Origin: Candidatus Limiplasma pullicola
Lineage (GTDB): Bacteria; Bacillota; Clostridia; Christensenellales; Aristaeellaceae
Assembly (NCBI GenBank): GCA_018710985.1
Contig: DVIV01000032.1
Span: 1-61,434 of the forward strand
Length of the DNA: 61,434 nt
Direction: 5' to 3'
Positions 27,035 through 35,747 of the stretch are shown piece by piece; position 1 is the stretch's first letter, and each line of letters begins with the position of its first letter. Under the pieces are notes generated by a model. The model was given only the letters and a program-made list of their open reading frames with translations. It made no database searches and was not told where the DNA came from. Position numbers and translations under genes: made by a program.

Positions 27035-29350
27035 TTACATATCCTCCAGCATCATCATTCTCACCCGCTGATCCATTTCGCGGATGTAGGTATCCAGATC
27101 GATGGCATGGTCCAGGTACTGGCTGGTGAGCGTGTCCAGCTCGCCGCTGGAATCGGGGTTGGTCAGGGGGGTCTGGGGCGTTACGTACAGGTAGGGCGCC
27201 ACCTGCTCGCGGTACGCCTGAATCATTTCCTCCGTCACGCTCATGCGCCGGGTTTCCAGCTCGTCCAGGAACCCCTGAATCTGCTCCCGGTTGTCGCGCA
27301 GGGAGGCCTTTTCGCTCTCGTCCGCCTTCTCGATGCGGCTGTCGAGATCCTGTAGGCTTTCCTCATAGCTCTGCTTCTGAACCTCATAATAGCTGTTGGG
27401 CACAGGGTCGTTCTGGTCGGGGAAGAACATGATGTTTTCCGTTTCCGCCTCGTAATGCCCGGCATACGCGGTCAGATAGGCGGCCGCCTGATCCATGCGC
27501 GTGCTGCGGGGATTGACGATCATCACGGTCATGCTCACAGGAATGATGGGCTCCGTCTCGCCGTCCAAGCTGAGGATCAGGGGCTGATTGGCGCGCCCAT
27601 AGCCGCTCTGTCCCATCGAACGGGGACTTGCTTCGGCATAGCGGGTGAAAAGCTGCTGCTTTTCATAGAACTCGTTGGCGTCATTGCCTTCCCAGACCTT
27701 GTCGCCCTTGACCTCATAGGGGTCCAGCTCGGTAAAGTCGATGGCCTCCAACGCCTGCATGAGCTTTCGGAACAGCGGGGTGTCAAAGCTGATGCTGCCG
27801 GTATCCCGCAGCTGCGCCGCCACATACTGCTCACGGATCATCTGGAACAGGGACCCGCGCATGTTGAGGTCCATCAGGGCCACGTCGGCGTTTTCCTCGC
27901 CATAATCATAGTGGAAATTTGCCGCAAAGTCCAGGAATTCCAGCCAGGTGGTGGGCAGATCCTCCTGGGTAAGCCCCAGCTTTTCCATGGTGTCGGCATT
28001 GACGCCCATGCCGTTGGTATAGAGCGAAACAGGCAGGCCATAGAGCTTGCCGTCACGCATGACGGAATCGGTGAAGCGCGCATCCATGCGTCCGGCCACG
28101 GCCATCAGCTCCGGATAGCCGCTCAGATCCGCGGCGTAGCCCTTTTCGATCAGGCGCGCTATGGGATTGGCGTTCGTGGTCAGACTAAACACATCTATGC
28201 TGCCTGTGCCGCTGACCATAGCGGTGGTGAGCTCCTCCATGGTCTGCGGGTAATTGCTCGCCAGCGTCACGTTCAGTTCGGGATGCTCGGCCACCACGGC
28301 CATATGCTTTTGGGTCCCACCCTCGTTGGCGATGGTCAGCGCGCCGCCCGTCATCTCCGGCGCGTCCAGACGGCGCACATACGCGCCGTCGTTGTTGGCG
28401 TATGCGATCATCCCGCCCGTAAGCACCGCAAAGGTCGTATCAGACCCGGCCCAGGCATTGACCGGCAGGTAGGCGCTGATGCGGGATTCGCCCGTCGCCA
28501 TGGAGACGCCATAGACCGTCGCGTCACAGCAGTAGTAAGCGGTATCGCTTTCCGCGTCGTAGGTCACATTGTTCAGATAGCTGCCGGCAAGGGTCGCCGT
28601 GGTGGTCATCGCACCCGTGGCGGGGTCGTATATGGCGATCTGCGACATGGGCGTTTCCACAGCCTCCGGTCCCGGAATGGGCTGTACCAGCGCCAGATAC
28701 TTGCCGTCCTTATAGGAGCACAGCGTGCGCAGGGTGTTGTCGGCCCCGCTCCTGCCAATCAGCTTGCCGGTGTCCAGCGCGTAGCGCTCCACGACCATGC
28801 TGCTTTCTCCATCGCCGTAGTTTTCCGCCAGGCGCACTACTTCGCCGTCCTGGGCAAACATGGCGCTGACGTAGCTGCCGTAGTAGAAGCCATCGGCGGA
28901 TTTTTCCTCCTCCGCCGTCTCCAGCGTGCACAGCGATTCTACCTTCGCGTTCCCCGACTCGTCCACCAGCCGCACCAGCTGGCCGGTCATATCATCATAG
29001 CCATAGACGCTTTTTCCATCGGTGATGAGGCGGCTGACCACGGGCATCGCGGCGTCCGCGTCCTCACTGCGGTAGCTGAGGAGGTTCTTCAGCACGGTTT
29101 CCGGCTCGCTCATCCCGGCGGTCCAGCGTTCCAGCCAGGTCTGTCCCTCGTCGCTGTCGCTGTAGAGGCCGCTTACAAGCAGGTACAGGCTATCGCCCAC
29201 AACCTGTCCGGCCCGAATCGTCACGGCGTCGGCATCGTTATAATCGGCTACGACATGCAGGTTGATATCCACGGCCTCAGCCAGTGCCGATGAAAAGAGC
29301 AGGCACAGGCACAGGGCAACGCACAGGAGATGTTTCCACAGGTACTTCAT
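27035..29350 (-). CDS. Secreted beta-propeller / extracellular solute-binding fusion protein (copy 1)
   Basis: A 771-residue exported protein with the same plan as the next gene: signal peptide ending near S-A-L-A at 24, propeller-like repeats up to about 345 (GQVVGDSLYLLVSG; YDDMTGQLVRLVD; CDATVYGVSM), then a solute-binding domain with ARLIEKGYAADLSG, MRDGKLYGLPVSLYTN and a helical Glu/Lys-rich insertion around 650-720. The C-terminus EMDQRVRMMMLEDM mirrors copy 2. Sequence identity to copy 2 is clear but moderate, so the duplication is old and the ligands may differ. AAGGGGGAAA precedes the ATG. It is the first gene of the transport cassette. Confidence 0.85.
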   Translation of the reverse strand: MKYLWKHLLCVALCLCLLFSSALAEAVDINLHVVADYNDADAVTIRAGQVVGDSLYLLVSGLYSDSDEGQTWLERWTAGMSEPETVLKNLLSYRSEDADAAMPVVSRLITDGKSVYGYDDMTGQLVRLVDESGNAKVESLCTLETAEEEKSADGFYYGSYVSAMFAQDGEVVRLAENYGDGESSMVVERYALDTGKLIGRSGADNTLRTLCSYKDGKYLALVQPIPGPEAVETPMSQIAIYDPATGAMTTTATLAGSYLNNVTYDAESDTAYYCCDATVYGVSMATGESRISAYLPVNAWAGSDTTFAVLTGGMIAYANNDGAYVRRLDAPEMTGGALTIANEGGTQKHMAVVAEHPELNVTLASNYPQTMEELTTAMVSGTGSIDVFSLTTNANPIARLIEKGYAADLSGYPELMAVAGRMDARFTDSVMRDGKLYGLPVSLYTNGMGVNADTMEKLGLTQEDLPTTWLEFLDFAANFHYDYGEENADVALMDLNMRGSLFQMIREQYVAAQLRDTGSISFDTPLFRKLMQALEAIDFTELDPYEVKGDKVWEGNDANEFYEKQQLFTRYAEASPRSMGQSGYGRANQPLILSLDGETEPIIPVSMTVMIVNPRSTRMDQAAAYLTAYAGHYEAETENIMFFPDQNDPVPNSYYEVQKQSYEESLQDLDSRIEKADESEKASLRDNREQIQGFLDELETRRMSVTEEMIQAYREQVAPYLYVTPQTPLTNPDSSGELDTLTSQYLDHAIDLDTYIREMDQRVRMMMLEDM

Positions 29351-29514
29351 GGTGTTTCCCCCTTATTTCCGGCAGGCCGGATCAAGTCTTTGGAGCGTAT
29401 TTGCTTTCCAAACCTTTCCTTATGCGGTGTATACGCTCCTTGCATAGGACGAATCACCCGGTGGGTTTCTTCCATGTTTGTTAAATTTAACGCAGAAAGG
29501 CCCCATGCCCCAGC
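29351..29514 (-). promoter_or_regulatory. Intergenic region with a spaced inverted repeat upstream of the transport cassette
   Basis: A perfect 9-bp inverted repeat GGAGCGTAT (29392-29400) and ATACGCTCC (29431-29439) is separated by 30 bp. It could be an operator pair or the foot of a leader structure. No convincing sigma-A promoter or terminator was seen in the 164 bp, so the cassette may be read through from upstream or use a weak or alternative promoter. Confidence 0.35.
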
Positions 29515-31524
29515 TTATGGCTGGTAATAGTTTGCAATATGGTTGACGCGGCCATTGCTGCCCAGGTCATATTCCAGCACCCAAACCTTGCTGGTGGAGA
29601 TCTGACAGCTGTAGCGCACGGTGCGGGTGCCGTCGTCATTGACCAGGACCTGGCCTACGTTGGGATAGTCGTAGTACAAGCCGCGCGTGCCGTTGGGCGC
29701 CTCTACCTGGCCAAAGTCCTTGTAGACGGACACGATCTCGCTTTCCGTGCTGCCAAAGCCCACCCCGCGCGGCGGCGTGCCGATTTCGCTGTTCATGTCC
29801 ACGCGCACCAGCTGCCAGGCGTTGTTTTCCAGAATGAACACGGCGTAGCCCCAGCTGTATTGCAGGTGCCGGGCCGAGTTGGTCAGATTCAGGTAGGTGG
29901 TTTCCAGCTCCTGGGTCGGCTCGCCAAAGACAGCCTTGAAGTCGTCAATGGAGGTTTTGTTCAGCGTAAAGCTGCCGAAGTTATCGGCTTCCTCATACAT
30001 TTTGAGGGGATCGGGCTTGACGTTGAACTTGTAGCCAACCTCCAGCGTGGGGCTCATTTTGCCGTACTGGTTGACGCACACGGCCTTGAGCGTCACGCGC
30101 CCGGACGGCAGCTTGATGGGCGTGCCGTCGTAGACCGGGCTTTCCTCGGTGGGGGTGGAGCCGTCGATGGTGTAGTAGTACACATAGTGGCTTTCGATTT
30201 CCGCCTGCTCTGCCTTGGTCAGCCCCGCCGCCTGGCTTTCGCTCAGGTTTCCGGCGCGCAGGCTCACCTCGTGCAGGGTTTTGTAGGTGTTGGGCGCCAG
30301 GTTGCATTTGGGCGCGGGCGGCGTGGGATAATAGAAGGTATACGACACGCTGATCGGGTCGCTGACCAGATTCCCGCTGACGGCCACGGCGCGCAGCGTG
30401 ACCGTGCCCTCCTTGGGCATGATTTTGCCGTCCTCGCAGAGGATGCCATCCTCCGGGAGCTCCGCATCGTCGTCCACGGTGTAGTACACGTCATACCCCT
30501 GGGGCGAAGTGAGGGAAATATCCTGCTCCATGGCGCTGATCTCGTAGCGTCCGGCGGTGAGGCTCACCTCCGGCATGGCGGGAATGAAGTCTTCCCGCTG
30601 CTGGCGGAAGTTCTCGCGGTCGGTGTTTTCATAGGCCAGGAGCATCATGTCCGCCGCTTCGGGGCCGCGGTCCTGCTCCAGATACATGCTGATGAGCGCG
30701 GTGTAGGCCTCGCTGCGGAAGGGGCTGACCTCCTGTGCGAGCTTCAGATACACCACCTCGGCTTCCTCGTCCTGCGCATCCAGCTCATAGGCGTTGGCCA
30801 GCAGCAGCAGGCCGTCGTAGTTTTCCGGGTCGATGGCGTCGCCGATGCGCAGGCAGGTGATCGCCGCCTGCACATCGCCCACGTCCAGATACTCCTGGCC
30901 GGCCGAGCGGTAGGCCTGCGCGGGCACGCCGCTCCACTGCTTGAGCAGCTCCTCGCGCTCCTCCTGCACCAGGGGGTCGTCCGTATTCTGCGCCAGCGCA
31001 AACATGCCCTCGGTAGCGGTCAGGGCGTTGCGGCGTGCGGTGGCGCGCTGGCCGCTGTCGCTGCGGTTCATGTAGAGCATATAGCCTGCGCCTGCCAGCA
31101 CGGCCACCAGCGTAAGCGCCACGCCGATCAGCATCCAGTTGATATTGTGCCTGTGGACCGGATGCACCCGGCCGTGGCCCGTTTTCAGCGCGGGCGCGCG
31201 TCCGCGCGCGTTGACCGGCACACCGCGCCGCGTATCCGGCCGGCTGCTGCCGCGCTCGGTCTGAAAGGCGGCGGCCGGCTTGCGGCGGGGCGCATGGTTC
31301 ATCTCCTCCGGCGGCAGGGCGGAAAGGTCATAATCGCCGTATTCTCTGGCACGGTTGCCCCCGGAGGGCAGCGTGGGCGCCGTGGCGCTGACTCTTCCCT
31401 GACGGATGGCGCGTACCCCTGTATCCTGCAGGGCGGAGCCGCCATAGCGGCCCAGATAGGTGCCGCAGTTTTCGCAGGTGAGCGATCCGTCGGGCATGGA
31501 ATGCCCGCAGCGTTCACAGATCAT
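29515..31524 (-). CDS. Zinc-ribbon membrane protein with TPR and chitobiase-like C-terminal domains
   Basis: A 669-residue modular protein. Residues 1-25 form a zinc ribbon (CERCGH then CENCGT). A basic, probably disordered cytoplasmic stretch follows, then one membrane helix at about 130-153. Outside are TPR-like helices (about 190-305, with EYLDVGDVQAAITCLRIGDA), two CHB_HEX_C-like beta domains (YYTVDDDAE...LRAVAVSG; YYYTIDGSTPTEESPVYDG) and an unrecognised C-terminal domain (about 510-669). It lies 31 bp after the HD gene and 164 bp before the transport cassette. The domain set suggests a sensor or scaffold for surface polymers; no function is known. Confidence 0.75.
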   Translation of the reverse strand: MICERCGHSMPDGSLTCENCGTYLGRYGGSALQDTGVRAIRQGRVSATAPTLPSGGNRAREYGDYDLSALPPEEMNHAPRRKPAAAFQTERGSSRPDTRRGVPVNARGRAPALKTGHGRVHPVHRHNINWMLIGVALTLVAVLAGAGYMLYMNRSDSGQRATARRNALTATEGMFALAQNTDDPLVQEEREELLKQWSGVPAQAYRSAGQEYLDVGDVQAAITCLRIGDAIDPENYDGLLLLANAYELDAQDEEAEVVYLKLAQEVSPFRSEAYTALISMYLEQDRGPEAADMMLLAYENTDRENFRQQREDFIPAMPEVSLTAGRYEISAMEQDISLTSPQGYDVYYTVDDDAELPEDGILCEDGKIMPKEGTVTLRAVAVSGNLVSDPISVSYTFYYPTPPAPKCNLAPNTYKTLHEVSLRAGNLSESQAAGLTKAEQAEIESHYVYYYTIDGSTPTEESPVYDGTPIKLPSGRVTLKAVCVNQYGKMSPTLEVGYKFNVKPDPLKMYEEADNFGSFTLNKTSIDDFKAVFGEPTQELETTYLNLTNSARHLQYSWGYAVFILENNAWQLVRVDMNSEIGTPPRGVGFGSTESEIVSVYKDFGQVEAPNGTRGLYYDYPNVGQVLVNDDGTRTVRYSCQISTSKVWVLEYDLGSNGRVNHIANYYQP

Positions 31525-31554
31525 GTCAAATGCCTCCTTCCGGCGGCGGGACGC

Positions 31555-32226
31555 TTACACGCCCGCGCGGTTGTTGACCGGGCGGTCGTTGATAAACAGC
31601 TCAAAATGCTGGCCCAGAAACTCCGCCGCCCGCTCGCACATCAGAATGCGGGGCAGGTAGATGCTCAGATACTCCAGCACGCTGGAGGACTCGTCCATTT
31701 TGAGCTCCTGACGGATGATCTTGTGCTTGCGGTCCACGATCACGCTGTTTTCCTGAATGGAAAAGTTCACGCGGTCATGGATATCGCTCACGTCCGGACG
31801 GCCGTTGCGCACGCGGCTTTTATGCGCGTCCGACTTGTCGGCGATGGCCAGGGCGGCGGATACCGCGCTGGACACCGTGCCGCTTTGCTCCTCATGGTTG
31901 CCCACGGCCGTGATAATAATCATCACGTCCTCGATATCCATGCCGATTTCCCGCAGCAGGGGAAAGAGCAAAATAGCGCCGTTGGGGCCGTGGTCGTGAC
32001 GGTTGACGCTGTTGCCCACATCGTGGACCCAGCCGGCGATGGCGGCCAGCTCCACCTCGCGCTCGCTGTAACCCAGGCTTTTCAAAATCCCGCTGGCCGT
32101 GCGGCTCACATAGCCCAGATGGCGCGGGCCGTGGTCGGTATAGCCCAGGGTTTCCAGATAGCGGTTGCCCGCCCGGACCAGGGCCTTGATGCTTTCGTTT
32201 TGCTTGATTTCCTGTAGGGTTATCAT
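31555..32226 (-). CDS. HD-domain phosphohydrolase-like protein
   Basis: A 223-residue soluble protein with the HD metal ligands: H at HGPRH (about residue 33-37), the HD pair in WVHDVG (about 68), H in NRHDHGPNG and a further NHEE segment. The family hydrolyses phosphate esters of nucleotides or signalling molecules; the substrate cannot be named. The unusual C-terminal half contains a DIHDRVNFSIQENS segment. Translation starts at the ATG behind AAAGGAGG, not in the upstream extension that overlaps the helical-repeat gene. It belongs to the long minus-strand run. Confidence 0.88.
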   Translation of the reverse strand: MITLQEIKQNESIKALVRAGNRYLETLGYTDHGPRHLGYVSRTASGILKSLGYSEREVELAAIAGWVHDVGNSVNRHDHGPNGAILLFPLLREIGMDIEDVMIIITAVGNHEEQSGTVSSAVSAALAIADKSDAHKSRVRNGRPDVSDIHDRVNFSIQENSVIVDRKHKIIRQELKMDESSSVLEYLSIYLPRILMCERAAEFLGQHFELFINDRPVNNRAGV

Positions 32227-32266
32227 GAATGCCTCCTTTGCAAAAAATGAGGAGCGATCTCCCCGG

Positions 32267-33097
32267 TCAGTTTTGCGCCCTTTGCAGCCGTTTGAAGGCC
32301 TGATAGGTGGGGTCGTGCGACCAGTCGCGCACGGGGGCCTCACTACCCAGCCGCTCGATGGCGCTGCGGATTTCGATAAAGTCGGTATAGGTCACGTCGT
32401 CGCCCTCGGCCACATCCAGCAGGGCTTCCAGCGCATGATCATCGTCCAGCTTGGCAAGATAACCGGCGTAGAGCGCGCGCTTGTCGCGGGTGGTTTTGAA
32501 CTGCTCCAGGGCAAAGCGGAACACGTCCTCGTCGCCGGGATAATCAGCCAGCACGTCCAAAAGCGCCTCCTTGCCCTCCGGTCCGGCAGCCATGAAGGCC
32601 ACCTTGGCCGGGCCGCGCACGCCCTCGCCCATCTGACGCAGGCTTTCCAGCGCATTGTCGAGGATGTCGTCCTCGTCATCGCGCTCCACCTGCCAGCGGA
32701 TGAAGTCCACCATCGGCAGCGTGCTTTCGATCTGCCGAAGCAGCTCGATGGCGTCCATGCGCGCCTCGCAGGGGGCGTTTTTATCCTTGGCCAGCGCCAT
32801 CAGCGCCGCCTCGTCCGCCAGCTCCGCCAGCCGGTCCAGCAGGGGATCAGGCACGGGAACCCCTTCCTTGATGTATCCGCACAGCAGCTCGCACAGCTGT
32901 GCGCTGTCGGAAAAGCGATCGAAATATTCGCCCGGCGCACAGCCCTCCAGCCAGTCGGCGGGCGTGTTCAGCCAGCGCAGGTACACATCGGGCACCTCGT
33001 CCTCCATATCCTCCGGACGGCGGAAGCGGTGGCGGTTTTCCTCAATCCACTTGTTCAAAACCTCGGTAAACCGGGCATCGAAATCAATGATGTTCAT
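32267..33097 (-). CDS. Helical-repeat protein of unknown function
   Basis: A 276-residue acidic protein with no signal peptide or membrane helix. Repeated helix pairs (RLAELADEAALMALAKD; MDAIELLRQIES; GKEALLDVLADY; HALEALLDVAEG) look like HEAT-type repeats. I do not recognise a family. Its start overlaps the end of the TPR gene by 14 bases and uses a strong AAGGAGGAA site, so the two proteins are made together and may form a complex (inference). Confidence 0.72.
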   Translation of the reverse strand: MNIIDFDARFTEVLNKWIEENRHRFRRPEDMEDEVPDVYLRWLNTPADWLEGCAPGEYFDRFSDSAQLCELLCGYIKEGVPVPDPLLDRLAELADEAALMALAKDKNAPCEARMDAIELLRQIESTLPMVDFIRWQVERDDEDDILDNALESLRQMGEGVRGPAKVAFMAAGPEGKEALLDVLADYPGDEDVFRFALEQFKTTRDKRALYAGYLAKLDDDHALEALLDVAEGDDVTYTDFIEIRSAIERLGSEAPVRDWSHDPTYQAFKRLQRAQN

Positions 33098-34793
33098 ATG
33101 TATGTTCCTCCTTCAGACCGCGAAGAATGTACAACGCGCCCTTCAGCGCCCGCCTGCGCCGCGTGTCCAGGGACGCCGCGTCGATATGCTGGGGAGAAAG
33201 GCCTCTTTCCCAGCGGTAGCGGATGCTCAGTGCCAACGGCCAGACCCTCCGCCGGTCCGCGACCAGGCGGAAGCGCTCGTTTTCGCTCATGCGCCGGATT
33301 CGCGCCAGCGCCCATGGCACAAAGCCGCCGTCCCCGGCAAGCGCGGCGGCGCGGTTGAGGCTCCGGGTGATCATGCGCTGATAGAAGCTGGCCGTCTGCG
33401 GCGGGGGCTGGGTGGGGTCCACGCAGCCAAGACGCCCGTCCTGCCACACGGCGTAGGGCGCAGGCGCCCCCATCGAGGCCAGCATCGCCATGGCTACCCG
33501 CTTGGTCAGCGACGTGCGGGGATCGGCCAGCAGCACCTGGCGAAGCAGTCGCTGCGCCTCCTCCGGCGGCATGGCCGCGCACACGGAGGGAAGCAGCTTC
33601 GCCGGCCAGTCCGTGGGAAGGGCCAACATATACAGGAAACGCGCCCGCAGCTTGGCATCCGCGGCCATGGCGGCGGCCAGCGCGTCGGGGCCCTCCCTGA
33701 CAGCCTGGGTCACGGGCTTGAGGCAGCGGTTGAGCTCCTCTTCGTTCATTGACCCGTAATAGGACACGCCTTCCGCTTCGGAACGAACCTGTTCCGGGGT
33801 CAAGGCGCGGGCTTCCATGTCCATCACGCGGTTGAAAAGCACCTCGCCGGGCACATCGTCCGGGTCCAGCTCGCGGCACAGATGGATGTATCCGCTGGCG
33901 TCCTCCAGCCTGCCCAGCTTGAGCAGGCAAACCGCCAGGTCGTACAGCACGGGATAGCGGTCCGAGCACCGTTTCAGGCTCCGCGCGAGCATGGCGCGCG
34001 CCGCCTCATGCGCCCCCAGCTGCTCGGAAGCCAGGCACACCAGCAGCTCATCCGCCGGGGTTTCGGCGCAGACGGCGGCGCGGGTCAGCGCGGAAGCCGC
34101 CTCCCCCGTTCGGCCCAGCCTTCCCAGCAGACACGCCGCCGAGGCGGCCAGCTGCGCATCGTACGGACGCAGGCGAAGGGCGCGGCGCACATACCTGAGC
34201 GCCTCCTGCGGCCTGCCGGCCCGCTCATGCCACAGGGCGGCCAGCTCGTCGCGGCGGGCATAGGGCGCCTGAAAGGGAGCGCGCCGGGCACGCTGAAGGG
34301 CACGGGCCGCGCCATCCATATCGCCGCGCGCCATGCGGGACAGAATCATGTGCATCAGCCCGTTCAGCCTGGCGCGCCGCTTGACCGGAGGCTCCCAGTA
34401 GGCCTCCTCCATTTCATAGACGTCGCCGTCCCACGGGGCGGGCACGGCCTGGCCGCCGTCTGGTGCGCTGAAATACAGGGAAAAGGCATCCAGCCCTTCC
34501 TGCGTATGGCCCAGGGCGATCATGTTCTGACCGATCAGCCCATAGAGCGCCACGCGCGTCGGATCATACGCCAACGCGGCAAACGCCTCACGGTTGCTGG
34601 CTTCATAGCAGTGCAGCTGGCGCAGGGTCAGCGCATAGCTGGCCGGGCCGGCAGCATAGCCGGGGTCGGTGCGGGCCGCATGGCGTTCCAGAACCGCCGC
34701 GCGGCGCAGGTCGCCCGCCTGCTTGCATTTTTCCGCCCGCCGCAGCCAGTAGGGCGCCGGGCGTTGAAAGGTATCCATGTGGATGCTGGTCAT
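33084..34793 (-). CDS. TPR-repeat protein of unknown function
   Basis: A 569-residue, Arg- and Ala-rich soluble protein. From residue 1 to about 330 it is made of helix pairs with TPR-like spacing (AEKCKQAGDLRRAAVLERHAA; GLIGQNMIALGHTQEGLDAF; YDLAVCLLKLGRLEDASGYI). The C-terminal 240 residues have no repeats that I recognise (GVSYYGSMNEEELNRCLKPV). Start taken at ATG 34793 behind GGAGAGGA; a second ATG 15 bases later is possible. It sits between hslO and the helical-repeat gene. Confidence 0.75.
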   Translation of the reverse strand: MTSIHMDTFQRPAPYWLRRAEKCKQAGDLRRAAVLERHAARTDPGYAAGPASYALTLRQLHCYEASNREAFAALAYDPTRVALYGLIGQNMIALGHTQEGLDAFSLYFSAPDGGQAVPAPWDGDVYEMEEAYWEPPVKRRARLNGLMHMILSRMARGDMDGAARALQRARRAPFQAPYARRDELAALWHERAGRPQEALRYVRRALRLRPYDAQLAASAACLLGRLGRTGEAASALTRAAVCAETPADELLVCLASEQLGAHEAARAMLARSLKRCSDRYPVLYDLAVCLLKLGRLEDASGYIHLCRELDPDDVPGEVLFNRVMDMEARALTPEQVRSEAEGVSYYGSMNEEELNRCLKPVTQAVREGPDALAAAMAADAKLRARFLYMLALPTDWPAKLLPSVCAAMPPEEAQRLLRQVLLADPRTSLTKRVAMAMLASMGAPAPYAVWQDGRLGCVDPTQPPPQTASFYQRMITRSLNRAAALAGDGGFVPWALARIRRMSENERFRLVADRRRVWPLALSIRYRWERGLSPQHIDAASLDTRRRRALKGALYILRGLKEEHTYEHH

Positions 34794-34836
34794 TGCTTCC
34801 TCTCCGCCCCGCATCTGCGCGGGGCAAGCTGAATGC

Positions 34837-35721
34837 TCATGCCTGCGCCTGATTGAGCAGGCGCAGCAGATCCTGCTGCGTGAAGCGCTCGGTCTTTTTG
34901 CAGAAATGGCAGGTCAGTTCGGCGCCGTCCTGCTCATCCTGAATCATGCGGCCCAGCTCCTCACGCCCCATGGCGATCAGCGCCTTTTCCATGCGCTCCC
35001 GCGAGCAGTTGCACCGGTAGCACAGCGTCGTCTTTGCGATCACCACGGGCCGGAGGCCCTCAAACCACCTGGCCATGAGCGCCTCCATGGGCTCGTGGCA
35101 CAGTTCGCGGCTGATATCCGCCATCAGCGGGCTGCGCAGCTCCAGCTGGCTGATAATCTCATCCGTGCATCCCGGCATCGGCTGCAGGAGCACCCCGCCC
35201 GCCGACAGCACCACCTCGCCGCTGACCAGCACACCCAGGCTTTGCAGCGTAGGCGTCTGCTCGCTGACGACGTAGTAATTGGCAAAGTCCTCGGCGATTT
35301 CGCCGGACGCCAGGGGCACCTGTCCCACATAGGGGCTTTTCATGCCCATGTCGCGGACCACGCTCATGCGTCCCTCATGCCCCACGGCGCGCCCCACGTC
35401 CAGCTTGCCGTTGGGTTTGAGCGGCATTTCCAGGGCCGGCACGTCCACGCAGCCCCGCACGCTGTCGTGATCCGCCACGCAGACGATGCGGCCCAGCGGT
35501 CCTCCGCCGTCGATGGTCACGGTCACGCTGGCCTGATCCGCCTTGAGCATCGCGCCCATCATGGCGGTGCCCATCAGCGTCCGGCCCAGCGCAGCCGTGG
35601 CAACCGGGCTGGTCCGATGAATCGCCGCGGCCTCGGCCACGGTATGGGTGGCGGTGAGGAGCAGGCCCCTGACCATGCCATCCATCAGGGTCATATGCAG
35701 CATTTCATCCCTTTGTTCCAT
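34837..35721 (-). CDS. hslO: Redox-regulated chaperone Hsp33
   Basis: Hsp33 holds unfolding proteins under oxidative stress and is switched by disulphide formation. The 294-residue protein has the N-terminal core (GMVRGLLLTATHTVAEA; LMGTAMMGAMLKADQ) and the C-terminal zinc switch with Cys237-x-Cys239 and Cys271-x-x-Cys274, all four ligands present. The long reading frame upstream overlaps the methyltransferase and has no translation signal; AAGAAGGAAA precedes 35721. Confidence 0.96.
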   Translation of the reverse strand: MEQRDEMLHMTLMDGMVRGLLLTATHTVAEAAAIHRTSPVATAALGRTLMGTAMMGAMLKADQASVTVTIDGGGPLGRIVCVADHDSVRGCVDVPALEMPLKPNGKLDVGRAVGHEGRMSVVRDMGMKSPYVGQVPLASGEIAEDFANYYVVSEQTPTLQSLGVLVSGEVVLSAGGVLLQPMPGCTDEIISQLELRSPLMADISRELCHEPMEALMARWFEGLRPVVIAKTTLCYRCNCSRERMEKALIAMGREELGRMIQDEQDGAELTCHFCKKTERFTQQDLLRLLNQAQA

Positions 35722-35747
35722 ATGCGTTTCCTTCTTCCGTAAGTGCG

